Shown here piece after piece: positions 49,890 through 58,720 of a stretch of 64,000 nt of DNA. The translations under genes and the position numbers were made by a program. This DNA is from AC-56 sp963702195 (lineage in GTDB: Bacteria; Actinomycetota; Thermoleophilia; Solirubrobacterales; 70-9), in contig OY969725.1 of assembly GCA_963702195.1 (NCBI GenBank), forward strand, positions 1,798,001 through 1,862,000, given 5' to 3'. Below the pieces are notes generated by a model that was given only the letters and a program-made list of their open reading frames with translations, was not told the origin of the DNA and did no database searches. Each line of letters begins with the position of its first letter. Within the stretch, counting starts at the first letter, position 1.

Positions 49890-51191
49890 CTACGCGGGGA
49901 CGGGCTCCGCGCCGACGCGCTCGATCCGCGCGCCCAGGTCCCGCAGCCGCAGGTCGATGCGCTCGTACCCGCGGTCGATCTGGATGATGTTGCCGATCTC
50001 CGACGTCCCCTCCGCGGCCAGCGCCGCGATGAGGATCGCCATCCCGGCCCGGATGTCCGGGCTGTCGACGCGCTCACCGTGAAGACGGCTCGGACCGTAG
50101 ACGATCGCCCTATGGGGATCGCACAGGATGATCCGAGCGCCCATCGCGACCAGCTTGTCCACGAAGAACAGCCGGTTCTCGAACATCTTCTCGAAGATCA
50201 GGATCTGCCCCTCGGCCTGGGTGGCGAGCGCGAGGGCGATCGAGGTCAGGTCGGCAGGGAAGGCCGGCCATGGCCCGTCCTCGACCTTGGGGGTGGCGTC
50301 GCCCACGTCCGCCCTCACCTGAAGCACCTGCTCGGGCGGGACGAGCACGTCGTTGCCCTCGACGTGGGACGTGAGGCCCAGTCGCTGGAACTGGCGGCGG
50401 ATCATCATGAGGTCGTTCGGGTCCGCCTCGCGGATGCACAGCTCGCCTCGCGTGGCGGCGGCGAGGGCCATGAAGCTCGCCACCTCGATGTGGTCGGCGC
50501 AGATCCGGTGCTCGGCGCCGCCCAACCTGTCGCGGCCGTGCACGGTCATCACGTTGGAGCCGACGCCGTCGATACCCGCCCCCATCTTGATCAGCAGCCG
50601 GGCGAGGTCCTGGACGTGCGGCTCGCAGGCCGCGTTGCCAATTGTGGTCGGCCCGGGTGTGAGCGCCGCCGCCATCAGCGCGTTCTCCGTCGCCATCACC
50701 GACGGCTCGTCCATGAAGATCCCGCAGGGCGCAAGGCCGCCATTCGGAGCCGACAGCTCGATCCAGCGATCCCCGTCCACCTGCGCGCCCATGTCGGCGA
50801 ACGCGTCCAGGTGCGGGTCGAGGCGCCTGCGGCCGATGAAGTCCCCCCCGGGCGGGGGCATGCGGACCTCGCCGAAGCGGGCCAGCAGAGGGCCGGCGAG
50901 CAGGAACGAAGCACGGATGCGCGCCGCGAGCTCCTCGTCGACGCTTGTGTCGGAAACGGAATCCGCCTGGAGGCGAAGCTCGTTCTGGGCGCTCCAGTTG
51001 ACCTTCACGCCCAACCCCTCGAGCAGCGCGACCTGGCTCTCCGTGTCGCGGATTCGCGGGACGTTCGTGAGCACCACCTCCTCGTCCGTGAGCAGGCAGG
51101 CAGCGAGGATCGGGAGCGCCGCGTTCTTGTTGCCGGCCGCGGTGATCTCCCCGGAGAGCGGCGTTCCGCCCTGGATGACGAACTTCTCCAT
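49890..51191 (-). CDS. murA: UDP-N-acetylglucosamine 1-carboxyvinyltransferase with Asp117 at the fosfomycin site
   Basis: 433 residues. First committed step of peptidoglycan synthesis, adding enolpyruvate from PEP to UDP-GlcNAc. Lys22 in GNKNAALP is the conserved substrate ligand. In the mobile loop, PPGGDFIGRRRLDPHL, the residue equivalent to E. coli Cys115 is Asp117. Asp variants, as in Mycobacterium tuberculosis, keep activity but are not alkylated by fosfomycin, so intrinsic resistance is predicted. A TACCCT hexamer lies 11 bases before the ATG. The his operon follows 51 bp downstream. Confidence 0.96.
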   Translation of the reverse strand: MEKFVIQGGTPLSGEITAAGNKNAALPILAACLLTDEEVVLTNVPRIRDTESQVALLEGLGVKVNWSAQNELRLQADSVSDTSVDEELAARIRASFLLAGPLLARFGEVRMPPPGGDFIGRRRLDPHLDAFADMGAQVDGDRWIELSAPNGGLAPCGIFMDEPSVMATENALMAAALTPGPTTIGNAACEPHVQDLARLLIKMGAGIDGVGSNVMTVHGRDRLGGAEHRICADHIEVASFMALAAATRGELCIREADPNDLMMIRRQFQRLGLTSHVEGNDVLVPPEQVLQVRADVGDATPKVEDGPWPAFPADLTSIALALATQAEGQILIFEKMFENRLFFVDKLVAMGARIILCDPHRAIVYGPSRLHGERVDSPDIRAGMAILIAALAAEGTSEIGNIIQIDRGYERIDLRLRDLGARIERVGAEPVPA

Positions 51192-51206
51192 CGGTCGCGG
51201 CTAGGG

Positions 51207-51212
51207 TAACAA
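51207..51212 (+). promoter_or_regulatory. -10-like TAACAA before the HD hydrolase
   Basis: TAACAA ends 6 bases before ATG 51219, the leaderless spacing; an overlapping TAGGGT (51202-51207) is an alternative. The 27-bp gap to the divergent murA start leaves little room for other sites. Confidence 0.3.
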
Positions 51213-51218
51213 CGGGTT

Positions 51219-51803
51219 ATGGCGGCACCAACGCGTGACGATGCGTGGGCTCTCGTGTGCGAATGGATCGAGTCCGATTCGCTCCGAAAGCATGTTCTCG
51301 GCGTCGAGGCATGCATGCGCGCCTACGCCCGGCGCGACGGCGAGGACGAGGAGACGTGGGCGATCACGGGCCTCGTTCACGACCTCGACTACGAGCGCTA
51401 TCCGGATCTCGACACCGGCCACCCCCGTTATGCCCTGAAGGAGCTCGAGGCGCGCGGCTATCCGCCGGACGTCATCGAGGCGGTCGCGGGCCATGCCGAC
51501 TTCATGGGCGTCCCCCGCACCACCCGGCTCGCGAAGACCCTCTACGGAGTCGACGAGCTATCGGGCTTCGTGGCCGCGTGCGCGTTGGTTCGCCCCACGG
51601 GCCTCGAGGGGATGAAGCCGAAGTCGGTCCGCAAGAAGCTGAAGCAACCCTCCTTCGCGGCGAAGGTCGACCGCGGCCAGATCCAGCGGGCGGTCGAGGA
51701 GCTCGGGGTCGACGAGACCGAGCACATCCAGCTGGTGATCGACGCCCTGGCCGAGAACGCGTCGGAGCTCGGCCTCGAGCCACAGACGTCCGAGCCGCGG
51801 TAA
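51219..51803 (+). CDS. HD-domain metal-dependent phosphohydrolase
   Basis: 194 residues. HD-superfamily protein with H in LRKHVLGVEA, the HD pair in GLVHDLDYERYPD, and later GHPRYAL and AVAGHADF; these give the four metal ligands. The family hydrolyses phosphate esters of nucleotides or similar small molecules; the exact substrate is not known. It resembles the predicted hydrolases annotated only as HDIG-domain proteins. A Lys-rich segment GMKPKSVRKKLKQPSFAAK follows the core. It is divergent from murA with a very short shared promoter. Confidence 0.85.
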   Translation: MAAPTRDDAWALVCEWIESDSLRKHVLGVEACMRAYARRDGEDEETWAITGLVHDLDYERYPDLDTGHPRYALKELEARGYPPDVIEAVAGHADFMGVPRTTRLAKTLYGVDELSGFVAACALVRPTGLEGMKPKSVRKKLKQPSFAAKVDRGQIQRAVEELGVDETEHIQLVIDALAENASELGLEPQTSEPR

Positions 51804-51905
51804 CCGCCGGCGGTCAGCAGGCGAACCTAGGCCTGCCGCAAAGGCGAGTTCCGGCCGGGGCGCGTTGTGGTAGACCTCACGCGTCACAGCCAGGAAGGAG
51901 AGTTG

Positions 51906-53798
51906 ATGCGCGCCAATCGGGTGTGGGTTGCAGGGTCGGTGATGGCGTTGGCGATCACCGCGACGGTCCTTCTCGGGGGCTCGGCCACCGCGCGCTCCAG
52001 GCGGGCGCTGCCGCAGAGCTCCCCGACCTGGGCACGAGCGAGCAACCTCGAGCGCCATGCCGCCGGCAAGGTGAGCTTCTCCCTGGTCCTCCCGTGGCGC
52101 AATGCCGGCGAGCTCGGGCGCTTCGACAACGCCGTCGCGAACCCGTCAAGCTCGCGGTACGCGCACTACCTCTCGCCGTCGGCCTTCCGCGCGCGCTTCG
52201 CTCCCAGCTCGGCTGCCGTCAGCACGGCCAAGCGGTGGCTTCGCGCCCACGGCTTCCGGGTCACCGGTGACTCGGCGAGCGGCATCCTGGTGAGCGCGTC
52301 CGGGACGGTCGGCCAGGCGGAGCGCGCCTTCAGCACCCGCCTCAACGTGTACCGGCACGCGGGCGATGATCTCCGGGCACCGGCGAACCCGGTGTCGCTC
52401 CCGGCGGGGCTCGCCTCCACGGCGACGGGCGTCATCGGCCTCGATCAGACGATTGCCCATCCGGCGGCACCTCCCCCGCCCGCATTCGTCAATGCTCCGC
52501 CCTGCTCCCGGAGCTGGGGCGAGAAGGTCGCGTACAGCAAGCCGACCGCGTATGGCCAGACGCAGCCGTTTGCCACCTGCGGATACAGGCCGGCCCAGCT
52601 GCGAGGTGCGTACGGACTGAACCGCCCGGCGGTCGAGAAGGACGACGGCTCGGGGCAGAAGGTCGCGATCCTCGACGCGTTCGCCGCGCCGACGATGAAC
52701 GCCGACGTCCAGGAGTACAGCCGGCGCCACGGCCTGCCGCCCGCGAAGTTCTCGCAGAAGGTCTTCCACGGCTGCAAGGTCGCCTGCGACCCCGGAAACC
52801 AGCAGGGCTGGTACGGCGAGGAGACGCTCGACGTCGAGGCCGTCCACACGATGGCCCCCGGCGCGCACATCAAGTACATCGGTGCCGCGGACCCGGGCCC
52901 CGGGCTGACCAAGGCCCTCGCCTACGCGGTCGACCACAAGGTCGCCGCGATCGCGACCAACTCGTACGGCTACGCGGGAGAGGACATTCCGAAGCCGGTG
53001 ATCCAGACGCAGCAGCAGATCTTCCAGCAGGCGGTCAGCGAGGGCATGGGACTCTACTTCTCGTCCGGCGACGACGGCGACGAGAAGGCGACGCTCGGCC
53101 ATACGTCGGCTGATTTCCCGGCCTCGAGCCCCGACGTGACCGCCGTGGGCGGCACCACGCTCGGCGTCGGGCCCACCAACAACTACCGGTTCGAGGTGGG
53201 CTGGGGCACGATGGTCACGGGCCAGGCCGGCAATCGCTGGAGCCCGCGGCCACCCGGTGACTTCCTCTACGGATCCGGCGGCGGCACCAGCAGGCTCTTC
53301 GGCGAGCCGGGCTACCAGCGCAAGGTCGTGCCCAGCTCGCTCGCGCGCCGGTACGGAGGCGTGGGCCGCGTCGTGCCGGACATCTCAATGGACGGCGACC
53401 CGAACTCAGGGATCCTGGTCGGCGAGACCCAGGCGTTCCCGGGCGGCGTTGTCAGGTACGGCGAGTACCGCATCGGCGGCACCAGCCTGTCCTCGCCGCT
53501 GATCGCGGGATACATGGCGGTCGCCGACCAGCGAGCCGGCTTCGACCACGGGTTCGTCAACCCGGCGCTCTACCGGCTGAGCGGCACAAGGGCAATCCGC
53601 GACGTCCGGCCCTCGCCGACGCAGATCGCGGTCGTGCGAAACGACTTCAACAACGGAGTCGACAAGACCGACGGGGTTTCGACGACTCTCAGGAGCGCCG
53701 ACCTCGACGGCACGCTGCACACGACGAAGGGTTACGACGACGTCACCGGCCTGGGGGGCCCGGGTGCCGCTCGCCTCTTGAAGGCGCTCGGGAAGTAA
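51906..53798 (+). CDS. Secreted S53 (sedolisin/kumamolisin-type) serine-carboxyl protease
   Basis: 630 residues. ATG 51906 is preceded by GGAAGGAGAG. Signal peptide 1-29, then the activation (pro-kumamolisin) domain to ~190 (SSSRYAHYLSPSAFRARFAP). The mature catalytic domain has E305 and D309 in EETLDVEAVHTMAPGA, oxyanion D389 in SSGDDGD, and nucleophile S527 in GTSLSSPLIAG. The C-terminal calcium site is around DDVTGLGGPGAARLL. Sedolisins are acid-active endoproteases; secretion and autocatalytic removal of the prodomain are expected. A long linker between prodomain and protease (~180-235) carries four cysteines. Single gene. Confidence 0.92.
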   Translation: MRANRVWVAGSVMALAITATVLLGGSATARSRRALPQSSPTWARASNLERHAAGKVSFSLVLPWRNAGELGRFDNAVANPSSSRYAHYLSPSAFRARFAPSSAAVSTAKRWLRAHGFRVTGDSASGILVSASGTVGQAERAFSTRLNVYRHAGDDLRAPANPVSLPAGLASTATGVIGLDQTIAHPAAPPPPAFVNAPPCSRSWGEKVAYSKPTAYGQTQPFATCGYRPAQLRGAYGLNRPAVEKDDGSGQKVAILDAFAAPTMNADVQEYSRRHGLPPAKFSQKVFHGCKVACDPGNQQGWYGEETLDVEAVHTMAPGAHIKYIGAADPGPGLTKALAYAVDHKVAAIATNSYGYAGEDIPKPVIQTQQQIFQQAVSEGMGLYFSSGDDGDEKATLGHTSADFPASSPDVTAVGGTTLGVGPTNNYRFEVGWGTMVTGQAGNRWSPRPPGDFLYGSGGGTSRLFGEPGYQRKVVPSSLARRYGGVGRVVPDISMDGDPNSGILVGETQAFPGGVVRYGEYRIGGTSLSSPLIAGYMAVADQRAGFDHGFVNPALYRLSGTRAIRDVRPSPTQIAVVRNDFNNGVDKTDGVSTTLRSADLDGTLHTTKGYDDVTGLGGPGAARLLKALGK

Positions 53799-53821
53799 CT
53801 CCCGGAGGCGGCCGCTGCGCT

Positions 53822-54154
53822 CTACCGCCAGCGGCCGCCGGCCTTCGCCCACTCGAACAGGTGGTCGACGGAGCAGAAGTCGTCCGGGATCCGGTTCTCG
53901 CCTCGATGGCGAACAAGAAGCACGTGGACGTCCCCCAACTCCCGCCCGCAGTGCGCGCAGGTGCGGGGGGCGCTCCCGGTAGCGGGCGGCTCGTCGAGCT
54001 CACCGGCCTCCCAGTGCGGGCCCTGGATCGTCCACGGGACAACGTGCTCGAGGCGGCAGAAGGTGGCACGGCGATCGCCCGCCGGCTCATAGAGGCGGAA
54101 TCCGTCGTCCTCCTCGACGCTCATCCCGCACCAGGTGCAGCTCTCGGCAGCCAT
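53822..54154 (-). CDS. Small protein with two Cys-rich zinc-finger-like modules
   Basis: 110 residues, function unknown. Two similar modules each carry C-x2-C and then C-x3-H: CTWC...CRLEH at the N-terminus and CAHC...CSVDH near the C-terminus, so it probably binds two zinc ions. The spacing VPWTIQGPHWEAGEL between modules is conserved-looking. No DNA-binding basic patch stands out. The protein may be a metal-dependent adaptor. ATG 54154 is the best start; the longer upstream frame lies antisense to the neighbouring dehydrogenase gene and was dropped. Confidence 0.68.
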   Translation of the reverse strand: MAAESCTWCGMSVEEDDGFRLYEPAGDRRATFCRLEHVVPWTIQGPHWEAGELDEPPATGSAPRTCAHCGRELGDVHVLLVRHRGENRIPDDFCSVDHLFEWAKAGGRWR

Positions 54155-54163
54155 TCCCCTAAG

Positions 54164-54169
54164 TAATAC
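54164..54169 (+). promoter_or_regulatory. -10 hexamer TAATAC before the dehydrogenase-like gene
   Basis: TAATAC ends 12 bases before ATG 54182, giving a leader of only about five nucleotides. Confidence 0.4.
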
Positions 54170-54181
54170 CCTCGCGCGGCG

Positions 54182-55255
54182 ATGGCGGGCGTCCAGATAG
54201 TCGCGCTCGAGGGCGACCAGACCGGCCAGGAGCTCCTGGAGCAGGCTCTCCGCGTCCTCGATCCCGACGTGCTCGGTATCGGGGTCGAGATCACGCGCTT
54301 CGACCTCTCGCTCGAGAACCGGCGCCGGACTCAGAACGCCGTCTGCAGGGAGGCGGCGGCCGCCATGCGTATGGCCGGGCTCGGCCTGAAGGCTGCGACG
54401 ATCACGCCGGAGGGAGCGGACGACGTCGGCAGCCCCAACCGCATCCTGCGCGAGGAGATCGACGGCAAGGTGATCATGCGGACCGGGCGCCGGATCCCGG
54501 GGGTCACGCCGATCGGCGGGGTGCATCATCCGATCGCGGTGTGCCGGATGGCGGTCGGCGACGCCTACGGCGCCCAGCAATGGCGCGAGGCCGCAGATGG
54601 CGACGAGCTCGCGCACCGCACCGAGACCATCAGGCGCTCGAACTGCGCCGCGGTCGCCGAATACGCTTTCCGCGCGGCGGCGAACCTCGGCGGCCGCGTG
54701 TACGGCGGGCCGAAGTGGACGGTGAGCCCGATCTACGAGGGGATGCTGAAGGAGGAGATGGACGTCGCCGCCGAGCGGCACCCGGACATCGAATATGAGC
54801 CGGTGCTGATCGACGCCACGCTGGCCGGACTGGTCAGCGGCGCCGCGACCGAGCCCCTTGTCATCCCCTGCCTGAATCGCGACGGGGACCTGCTGTCCGA
54901 CCTCGTGCTGCCGCTATTCGGGTCGATCGCCGGCGCCGAGTCCGTTCTCCTGGCGCTCGACGACGAGCTGCGGACGACGGTCGCGATGGCCGAAGCCCCG
55001 CACGGGACCGCCCCGGCGCTGGAGGGCAAGGACCTCGCCAACCCGATGGGAATGATCCTCGCAGCGGCCGCCCTCCTCCACCACGCGGGCGAGGCCGGCT
55101 CCGAGGACGCGCGTCGTTGCTCGAGGGCCGTCCATCAGGCGGTGCTCAGGGCGACCGCGGCCGGCGTGCGGACACCGGACCTCGGCGGGCATGCCGGGAC
55201 GACCGAGTTCACCGACGAGGTCATCCGGCGGGTCCGCCTGGCACTCGGGACCTGA
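54182..55255 (+). CDS. Isocitrate/isopropylmalate dehydrogenase-family enzyme
   Basis: 357 residues. Beta-decarboxylating dehydrogenase fold: EGDQTGQELL at the N-terminus, GGPKWTVSPIYEGML around 176-190 (catalytic Lys region), VLIDATLAGLVSG, a metal-ligand loop NRDGDLLSDLVLPLFGSIAGAESV, and the nucleotide loop EAPHGTAPALEGKDLANPMGMILAAAALLHH. The family oxidises 2R,3S-hydroxyacids with NAD(P)+. It is closer to isocitrate than to typical LeuB, because the N-terminal substrate loop is altered, so LeuB should not be assumed. No leucine-pathway genes are adjacent. Confidence 0.8.
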   Translation: MAGVQIVALEGDQTGQELLEQALRVLDPDVLGIGVEITRFDLSLENRRRTQNAVCREAAAAMRMAGLGLKAATITPEGADDVGSPNRILREEIDGKVIMRTGRRIPGVTPIGGVHHPIAVCRMAVGDAYGAQQWREAADGDELAHRTETIRRSNCAAVAEYAFRAAANLGGRVYGGPKWTVSPIYEGMLKEEMDVAAERHPDIEYEPVLIDATLAGLVSGAATEPLVIPCLNRDGDLLSDLVLPLFGSIAGAESVLLALDDELRTTVAMAEAPHGTAPALEGKDLANPMGMILAAAALLHHAGEAGSEDARRCSRAVHQAVLRATAAGVRTPDLGGHAGTTEFTDEVIRRVRLALGT

Positions 55256-55270
55256 GCGAAGGCCGGAGGA

Positions 55271-55759
55271 CTAGACCGAGCTGCCCGGAGCCGGAGGCGC
55301 GCCGCCCCCGGCGCCCACCCGCCGCCACTGGACGATCTTGCCGTCGCGGATCACGAACGAGGTCTTGGCGATGCCGCCGGTGCCGGGACCGCAGACTCCC
55401 GGGCCCGGCCGCTCCGTGAGCCGGAACGTCGCGGTGGTGAACGCGCCCGCCGAGTCGGCGCGGATCAGGCGGGCGCCGCACGGGAGCGACTCGTTGAAGT
55501 GCCGTGCCTCGTCGACTGTCCGAATGTGCGCCAGGATCGGTCCGTTCTCGGCGACGCTCGGGATCGCGAAGTACCTCGAGGCCGCGTCGACGTTCCCGTG
55601 GCGAAGCGCGGTGACCCACCCGTCGATGACCTTGACGTCGGCCGGGTTGGCGTCACCCGCGACCGCGGTCGAGGTGGTGGCATTCGGCGAGCCGCCACCG
55701 CAGGCGGACAGGGCGAGTAGGGAGAGAGCGATCAATGCACCAGCGGCCCACTTGGCCAT
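55271..55759 (-). CDS. Lipoprotein with NTF2/SnoaL-like fold
   Basis: 162 residues from ATG 55759. Signal peptide with lipobox LSAC at ~19-22, so it is lipid-anchored outside the membrane. The mature part has a short Ser/Thr linker then VKVIDGWVTALRHGNVDAASRYFAIPSVAENG, resembling the first helices of NTF2-like domains, followed by strands TTATFRLTERPGPG and KTSFVIRDGKIVQWRRV. A cysteine pair (GARL...VCGPG) may form a disulfide. Ligand unknown. It lies just downstream of, and is codirectional with, the ABC1 kinase gene. Confidence 0.72.
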   Translation of the reverse strand: MAKWAAGALIALSLLALSACGGGSPNATTSTAVAGDANPADVKVIDGWVTALRHGNVDAASRYFAIPSVAENGPILAHIRTVDEARHFNESLPCGARLIRADSAGAFTTATFRLTERPGPGVCGPGTGGIAKTSFVIRDGKIVQWRRVGAGGGAPPAPGSSV

Positions 55760-55788
55760 CAGGTCAGTATGGCCACCCAATCGAGCAC

Positions 55789-57195
55789 TCAGCCGGCCGC
55801 GGTGCGGAGCCCTCGCTCGTCGAGCCAGGCGGCGTGCTGGCGCCCAAGCTCATCCACGGGGTCGTCGCCCTCGACCAGCTCGCCGAGGAGCGCTCCCCAG
55901 TCGGCCTCGGCGCGAAGCGTCGTCGCCACCTGGAACAGCAGGCCCTCCATGCGCCGCAGGAGGAGCGCCTCGGGCGGCAGGGTCATCTGCCGCATCTGCT
56001 GCATGAGCTCGGCGTTTCGCTGCTCGCGGAGGGCCGCGCTGCCGCGCCATGCGTCCTCGGGATCGAAGCGATGAGGACCGTCGGTCCGAAGCCACCAGGA
56101 CACGGCCCGCATGTGCTCCATCAGGAGCAAGCCGTTCCAATCGATGGCTTCCGGCAAATAGCCCAGGCCGCGCAGCGTCTCCACGAGCGCGTCCTCGTCG
56201 CCCTCGCGGATCGCCGCGAAGATGGCGGCCTCGCGCTTCAGGTACCCACGAGGAAGGCTCCGGAGCATCCCGAAGTCGATGAACGCGACCCGCCCGTCGT
56301 CGCAGAGCAGGTAGTTCCCGGGGTGCGGATCGCCGAGCGCGAGGTCGAGCTCGCGGGCGGTCCCGTAGAAGAAGCGATAGACGATCTCGGCGTAGCGGTC
56401 GCGGATCTCATCCGGCTCGGAGCCGACCGCGGCAAAGTCGATGCCGTCGACCCACTCGCTGACGAGCACGCGCCGGCGGCTGAGCTGCGTGTCGACCGCC
56501 GGAACGGTGATGAACGGGTGACCGCGCCAGAACCTGGCCACGGTCCGGTGGCTGGACGCCTCGAGCTCGTAGTCGCACTCCGCAGAGACCCGTTCGCTCA
56601 GCTCGGCGAGCACCGGCTTGACGTCGAGCCCCGGCATCAGCCGGCGCATCAGCGGCGCGAGCATGCGCACGTTTCGCATGTCCGACTCCACCGCCTCGCC
56701 GATTCCGGGGTACTGCACCTTCACGGCGACCTCTTTCCCGTCGACGGTGCGCCCGCGATAGACCTGGCCGATGCTCGCCGCGGCCGCGGGCTCCGGGTCG
56801 ATCGAGTCGAGGACGCGCTCGGGATCGTCGTCCCACTCGGCGGCCATGACCTTCCGCATCTCCTTCCAGCTCACCGCCGGGACGTCGTCGCGAAGCGACG
56901 CCAGGCGCTGCTGCACGTGCGCCGCCTGGTCGGAGTCGAGTCCCGGGAACTCGACCGTGGACAGCACCTGGCCGGCCTTCATCGCGGCACCGCGCATCGT
57001 CGCGAGCTGATCGACCAGCGAGTCGAATGTGGCCACGAACCGATCGCCGCGCCGGCGGCGCTGCTCTTCGTCGGTGCCGCGCCCATCGACGCGATCGCCG
57101 GCCCAGCGGGCGGCGCCGCCGGCGGCCACCCGCCCCAGGCGCAGGGTGCGCGCGGCGCGGCTGCGCGTCGGGCCGCGTTGCTCACGATTTGCCAT
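55789..57195 (-). CDS. ABC1/UbiB-family atypical protein kinase-like ATPase
   Basis: 468 residues from ATG 57195. Signature KxGQ motif AMKAGQVLSTVEFP, Ala-rich loop AAAASIGQVYRG, Lys in VAVKVQYPG, catalytic-loop motif GDPHPGNYLL and metal motif VAFIDFGMLRS. The family supports ubiquinone or other prenyl-lipid synthesis in its hosts and binds membranes. A TTG at 57213 could add six residues. It is divergent from the PLP decarboxylase; the TAATAT hexamer of that gene lies 48 bases away. Confidence 0.9.
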   Translation of the reverse strand: MANREQRGPTRSRAARTLRLGRVAAGGAARWAGDRVDGRGTDEEQRRRRGDRFVATFDSLVDQLATMRGAAMKAGQVLSTVEFPGLDSDQAAHVQQRLASLRDDVPAVSWKEMRKVMAAEWDDDPERVLDSIDPEPAAAASIGQVYRGRTVDGKEVAVKVQYPGIGEAVESDMRNVRMLAPLMRRLMPGLDVKPVLAELSERVSAECDYELEASSHRTVARFWRGHPFITVPAVDTQLSRRRVLVSEWVDGIDFAAVGSEPDEIRDRYAEIVYRFFYGTARELDLALGDPHPGNYLLCDDGRVAFIDFGMLRSLPRGYLKREAAIFAAIREGDEDALVETLRGLGYLPEAIDWNGLLLMEHMRAVSWWLRTDGPHRFDPEDAWRGSAALREQRNAELMQQMRQMTLPPEALLLRRMEGLLFQVATTLRAEADWGALLGELVEGDDPVDELGRQHAAWLDERGLRTAAG

Positions 57196-57242
57196 CGACC
57201 TCAAGTCTGGCAACCCCAGCCAACACGCCCTCGGGCCCGCCG

Positions 57243-57248
57243 TAATAT
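57243..57248 (+). promoter_or_regulatory. -10 hexamer TAATAT before the PLP decarboxylase
   Basis: TAATAT ends 8 bases before GTG 57257, without a Shine-Dalgarno between; a strong leaderless-type promoter candidate. Confidence 0.5.
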
Positions 57249-57256
57249 CGCCTGGC

Positions 57257-58687
57257 GTGAGTGATCCCCTGAACGAACGCGACGAACTCGCGGAGGCGCT
57301 CGCGGTCGCCGCCGAGGAGGCGCAGCGTTACCTGCGGGACATCGACTCGCGTCCGGTCGTGGATCGCGGTGCCGAGGAGATCGTTCACGGCTGGGCCGAT
57401 CCGATGCCGGAGGACGGACAGGGCAGCCTCGCCGCGGTTCGCGAGCTGGCGGAGCGCGGGCAGCGGGCCGCGACACGGTCGAGCGGGCCGCGCTTCTTCC
57501 ACTTCGTGATTGGCGGCGGCACGCCGGCGGCTCTCGGAGCGGACTGGCTGGCCTCAACCTACGACCAGGTCGCCTTCGGCTGGGCCTCCTCTCCGATGGC
57601 GGCGCGGCTCGAGCAGGTGGCCGTCGACTGGCTGCGCCAGCTCTTCGAGCTCCCCGAGGAGTTCGGGGGTGTGCTGACGAGCGGAGCGACGATGGGGAAC
57701 TTCGCCGCCCTGGCCGCCGCTCGCAGCTGGTGGGCCGAGCAGCAGGGCGTCGATGTGGACGACTTCGGCCTGTCGTCGCTGCCGGCGCCCCCGATCCTCA
57801 CCAGCGGCTACATCCACCCCAGCGCGGTCCAGGCGATTGGCATGCTCGGGATGGGCCAGGGCAGCGTCGAGCGCTTCGCTCGCGACGCGGCCGGACGCCT
57901 CGACACGGAAGGGCTGGAGGCCCGGCTACGGGAGCTCGACGGCCCGGCAATCGTCGTCGCGAACGCCGGCGAGGTCAACGCGGGCGACTTCGACCCGATC
58001 GACCGGATGGCCGACCTTGCATCGGAGCATGGCGCGTGGTTGCACGTGGACGGAGCCTTCGGCCTCTTTGCGCGCCTCGCTCCTGCGGTCAGCCATCTGG
58101 GGGCGGGAATCGAGCGCGCGGACTCGGTGATCGCCGACGGGCACAAGTGGCTGAACGTGCCGTACGACTGCGGCTTCGCCTTCGTTCGCGACACCGCCAG
58201 GCTCTCGCGAACGTTCAACGTCGGCGCTCCCTACCTTCCGTCCCCCGACGACCCGCGGCCGAATCCTGGGTTCCTCGCCCCGGAGAACTCGCGCCGGGCG
58301 CGGGCCCTCGCGATCTGGGCGACGCTCCGGGCCTACGGCCGCACCGGCTACCGGGGGATGGTCGAGCGCCACATCGCGCTTGCCTCCCATCTGGCGGAGC
58401 GGATCGACGCCGAGCCGCTGCTCGAGCGCCTCGCCGAGGCACAGCTCAACATCGTCTGCTTCCGCGCCCGCCCTGAAGGCATGGCGGAGGAGGAGCTCGA
58501 CGCCCTCAACCGCGATCTCGGCGAGGCGCTCCTGCGCGACGGGCGCGTGTTCGCCGGCACCACGACGTACGAGGGCAGAGTGGCCTTCCGGCCGGCGATC
58601 GTCAACTGGCGCACTCAAACGGGCGACGTCGACCTGCTCGTCGACGTGCTGCTCGAGCTGCTGGAGGACAGGCTGAGCCGCGCTTGA
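57257..58687 (+). CDS. PLP-dependent group II amino-acid decarboxylase
   Basis: 476 residues from GTG 57257. Aspartate-aminotransferase-fold decarboxylase: FFHFVIGGGTPAALGADWLAS near 78-98, LTSGATMGNFAALAAAR near 139-155, LHVDGAFGLFARLAP near 263-277 and the PLP-lysine motif IADGHKWLNVPYDCGF around 292-307. The C-terminal small domain ends GRVAFRPAIVNWRTQTGDVDLLVDVLLELL. Relatives act on aromatic amino acids, glutamate or aspartate; specificity is not evident. It probably makes an amine or beta-alanine-type product in the cytoplasm. Confidence 0.9.
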   Translation: MSDPLNERDELAEALAVAAEEAQRYLRDIDSRPVVDRGAEEIVHGWADPMPEDGQGSLAAVRELAERGQRAATRSSGPRFFHFVIGGGTPAALGADWLASTYDQVAFGWASSPMAARLEQVAVDWLRQLFELPEEFGGVLTSGATMGNFAALAAARSWWAEQQGVDVDDFGLSSLPAPPILTSGYIHPSAVQAIGMLGMGQGSVERFARDAAGRLDTEGLEARLRELDGPAIVVANAGEVNAGDFDPIDRMADLASEHGAWLHVDGAFGLFARLAPAVSHLGAGIERADSVIADGHKWLNVPYDCGFAFVRDTARLSRTFNVGAPYLPSPDDPRPNPGFLAPENSRRARALAIWATLRAYGRTGYRGMVERHIALASHLAERIDAEPLLERLAEAQLNIVCFRARPEGMAEEELDALNRDLGEALLRDGRVFAGTTTYEGRVAFRPAIVNWRTQTGDVDLLVDVLLELLEDRLSRA

Positions 58688-58705
58688 TTTCCGCCGCTCG
58701 ATGTA

Positions 58706-58719
58706 CGAACATGTGTTCG
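58706..58719 (+). promoter_or_regulatory. LexA (SOS) box controlling imuB-DUF6504-dnaE2
   Basis: CGAAC-ATGT-GTTCG is an exact GAAC-N4-GTTC Cheo-type LexA operator with extra flanking symmetry (TACGAAC...GTTCGTA). It ends just before the imuB ATG at 58721, so a bound repressor would also cover the translation start. Confidence 0.88.
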
Positions 58720-58720
58720 T

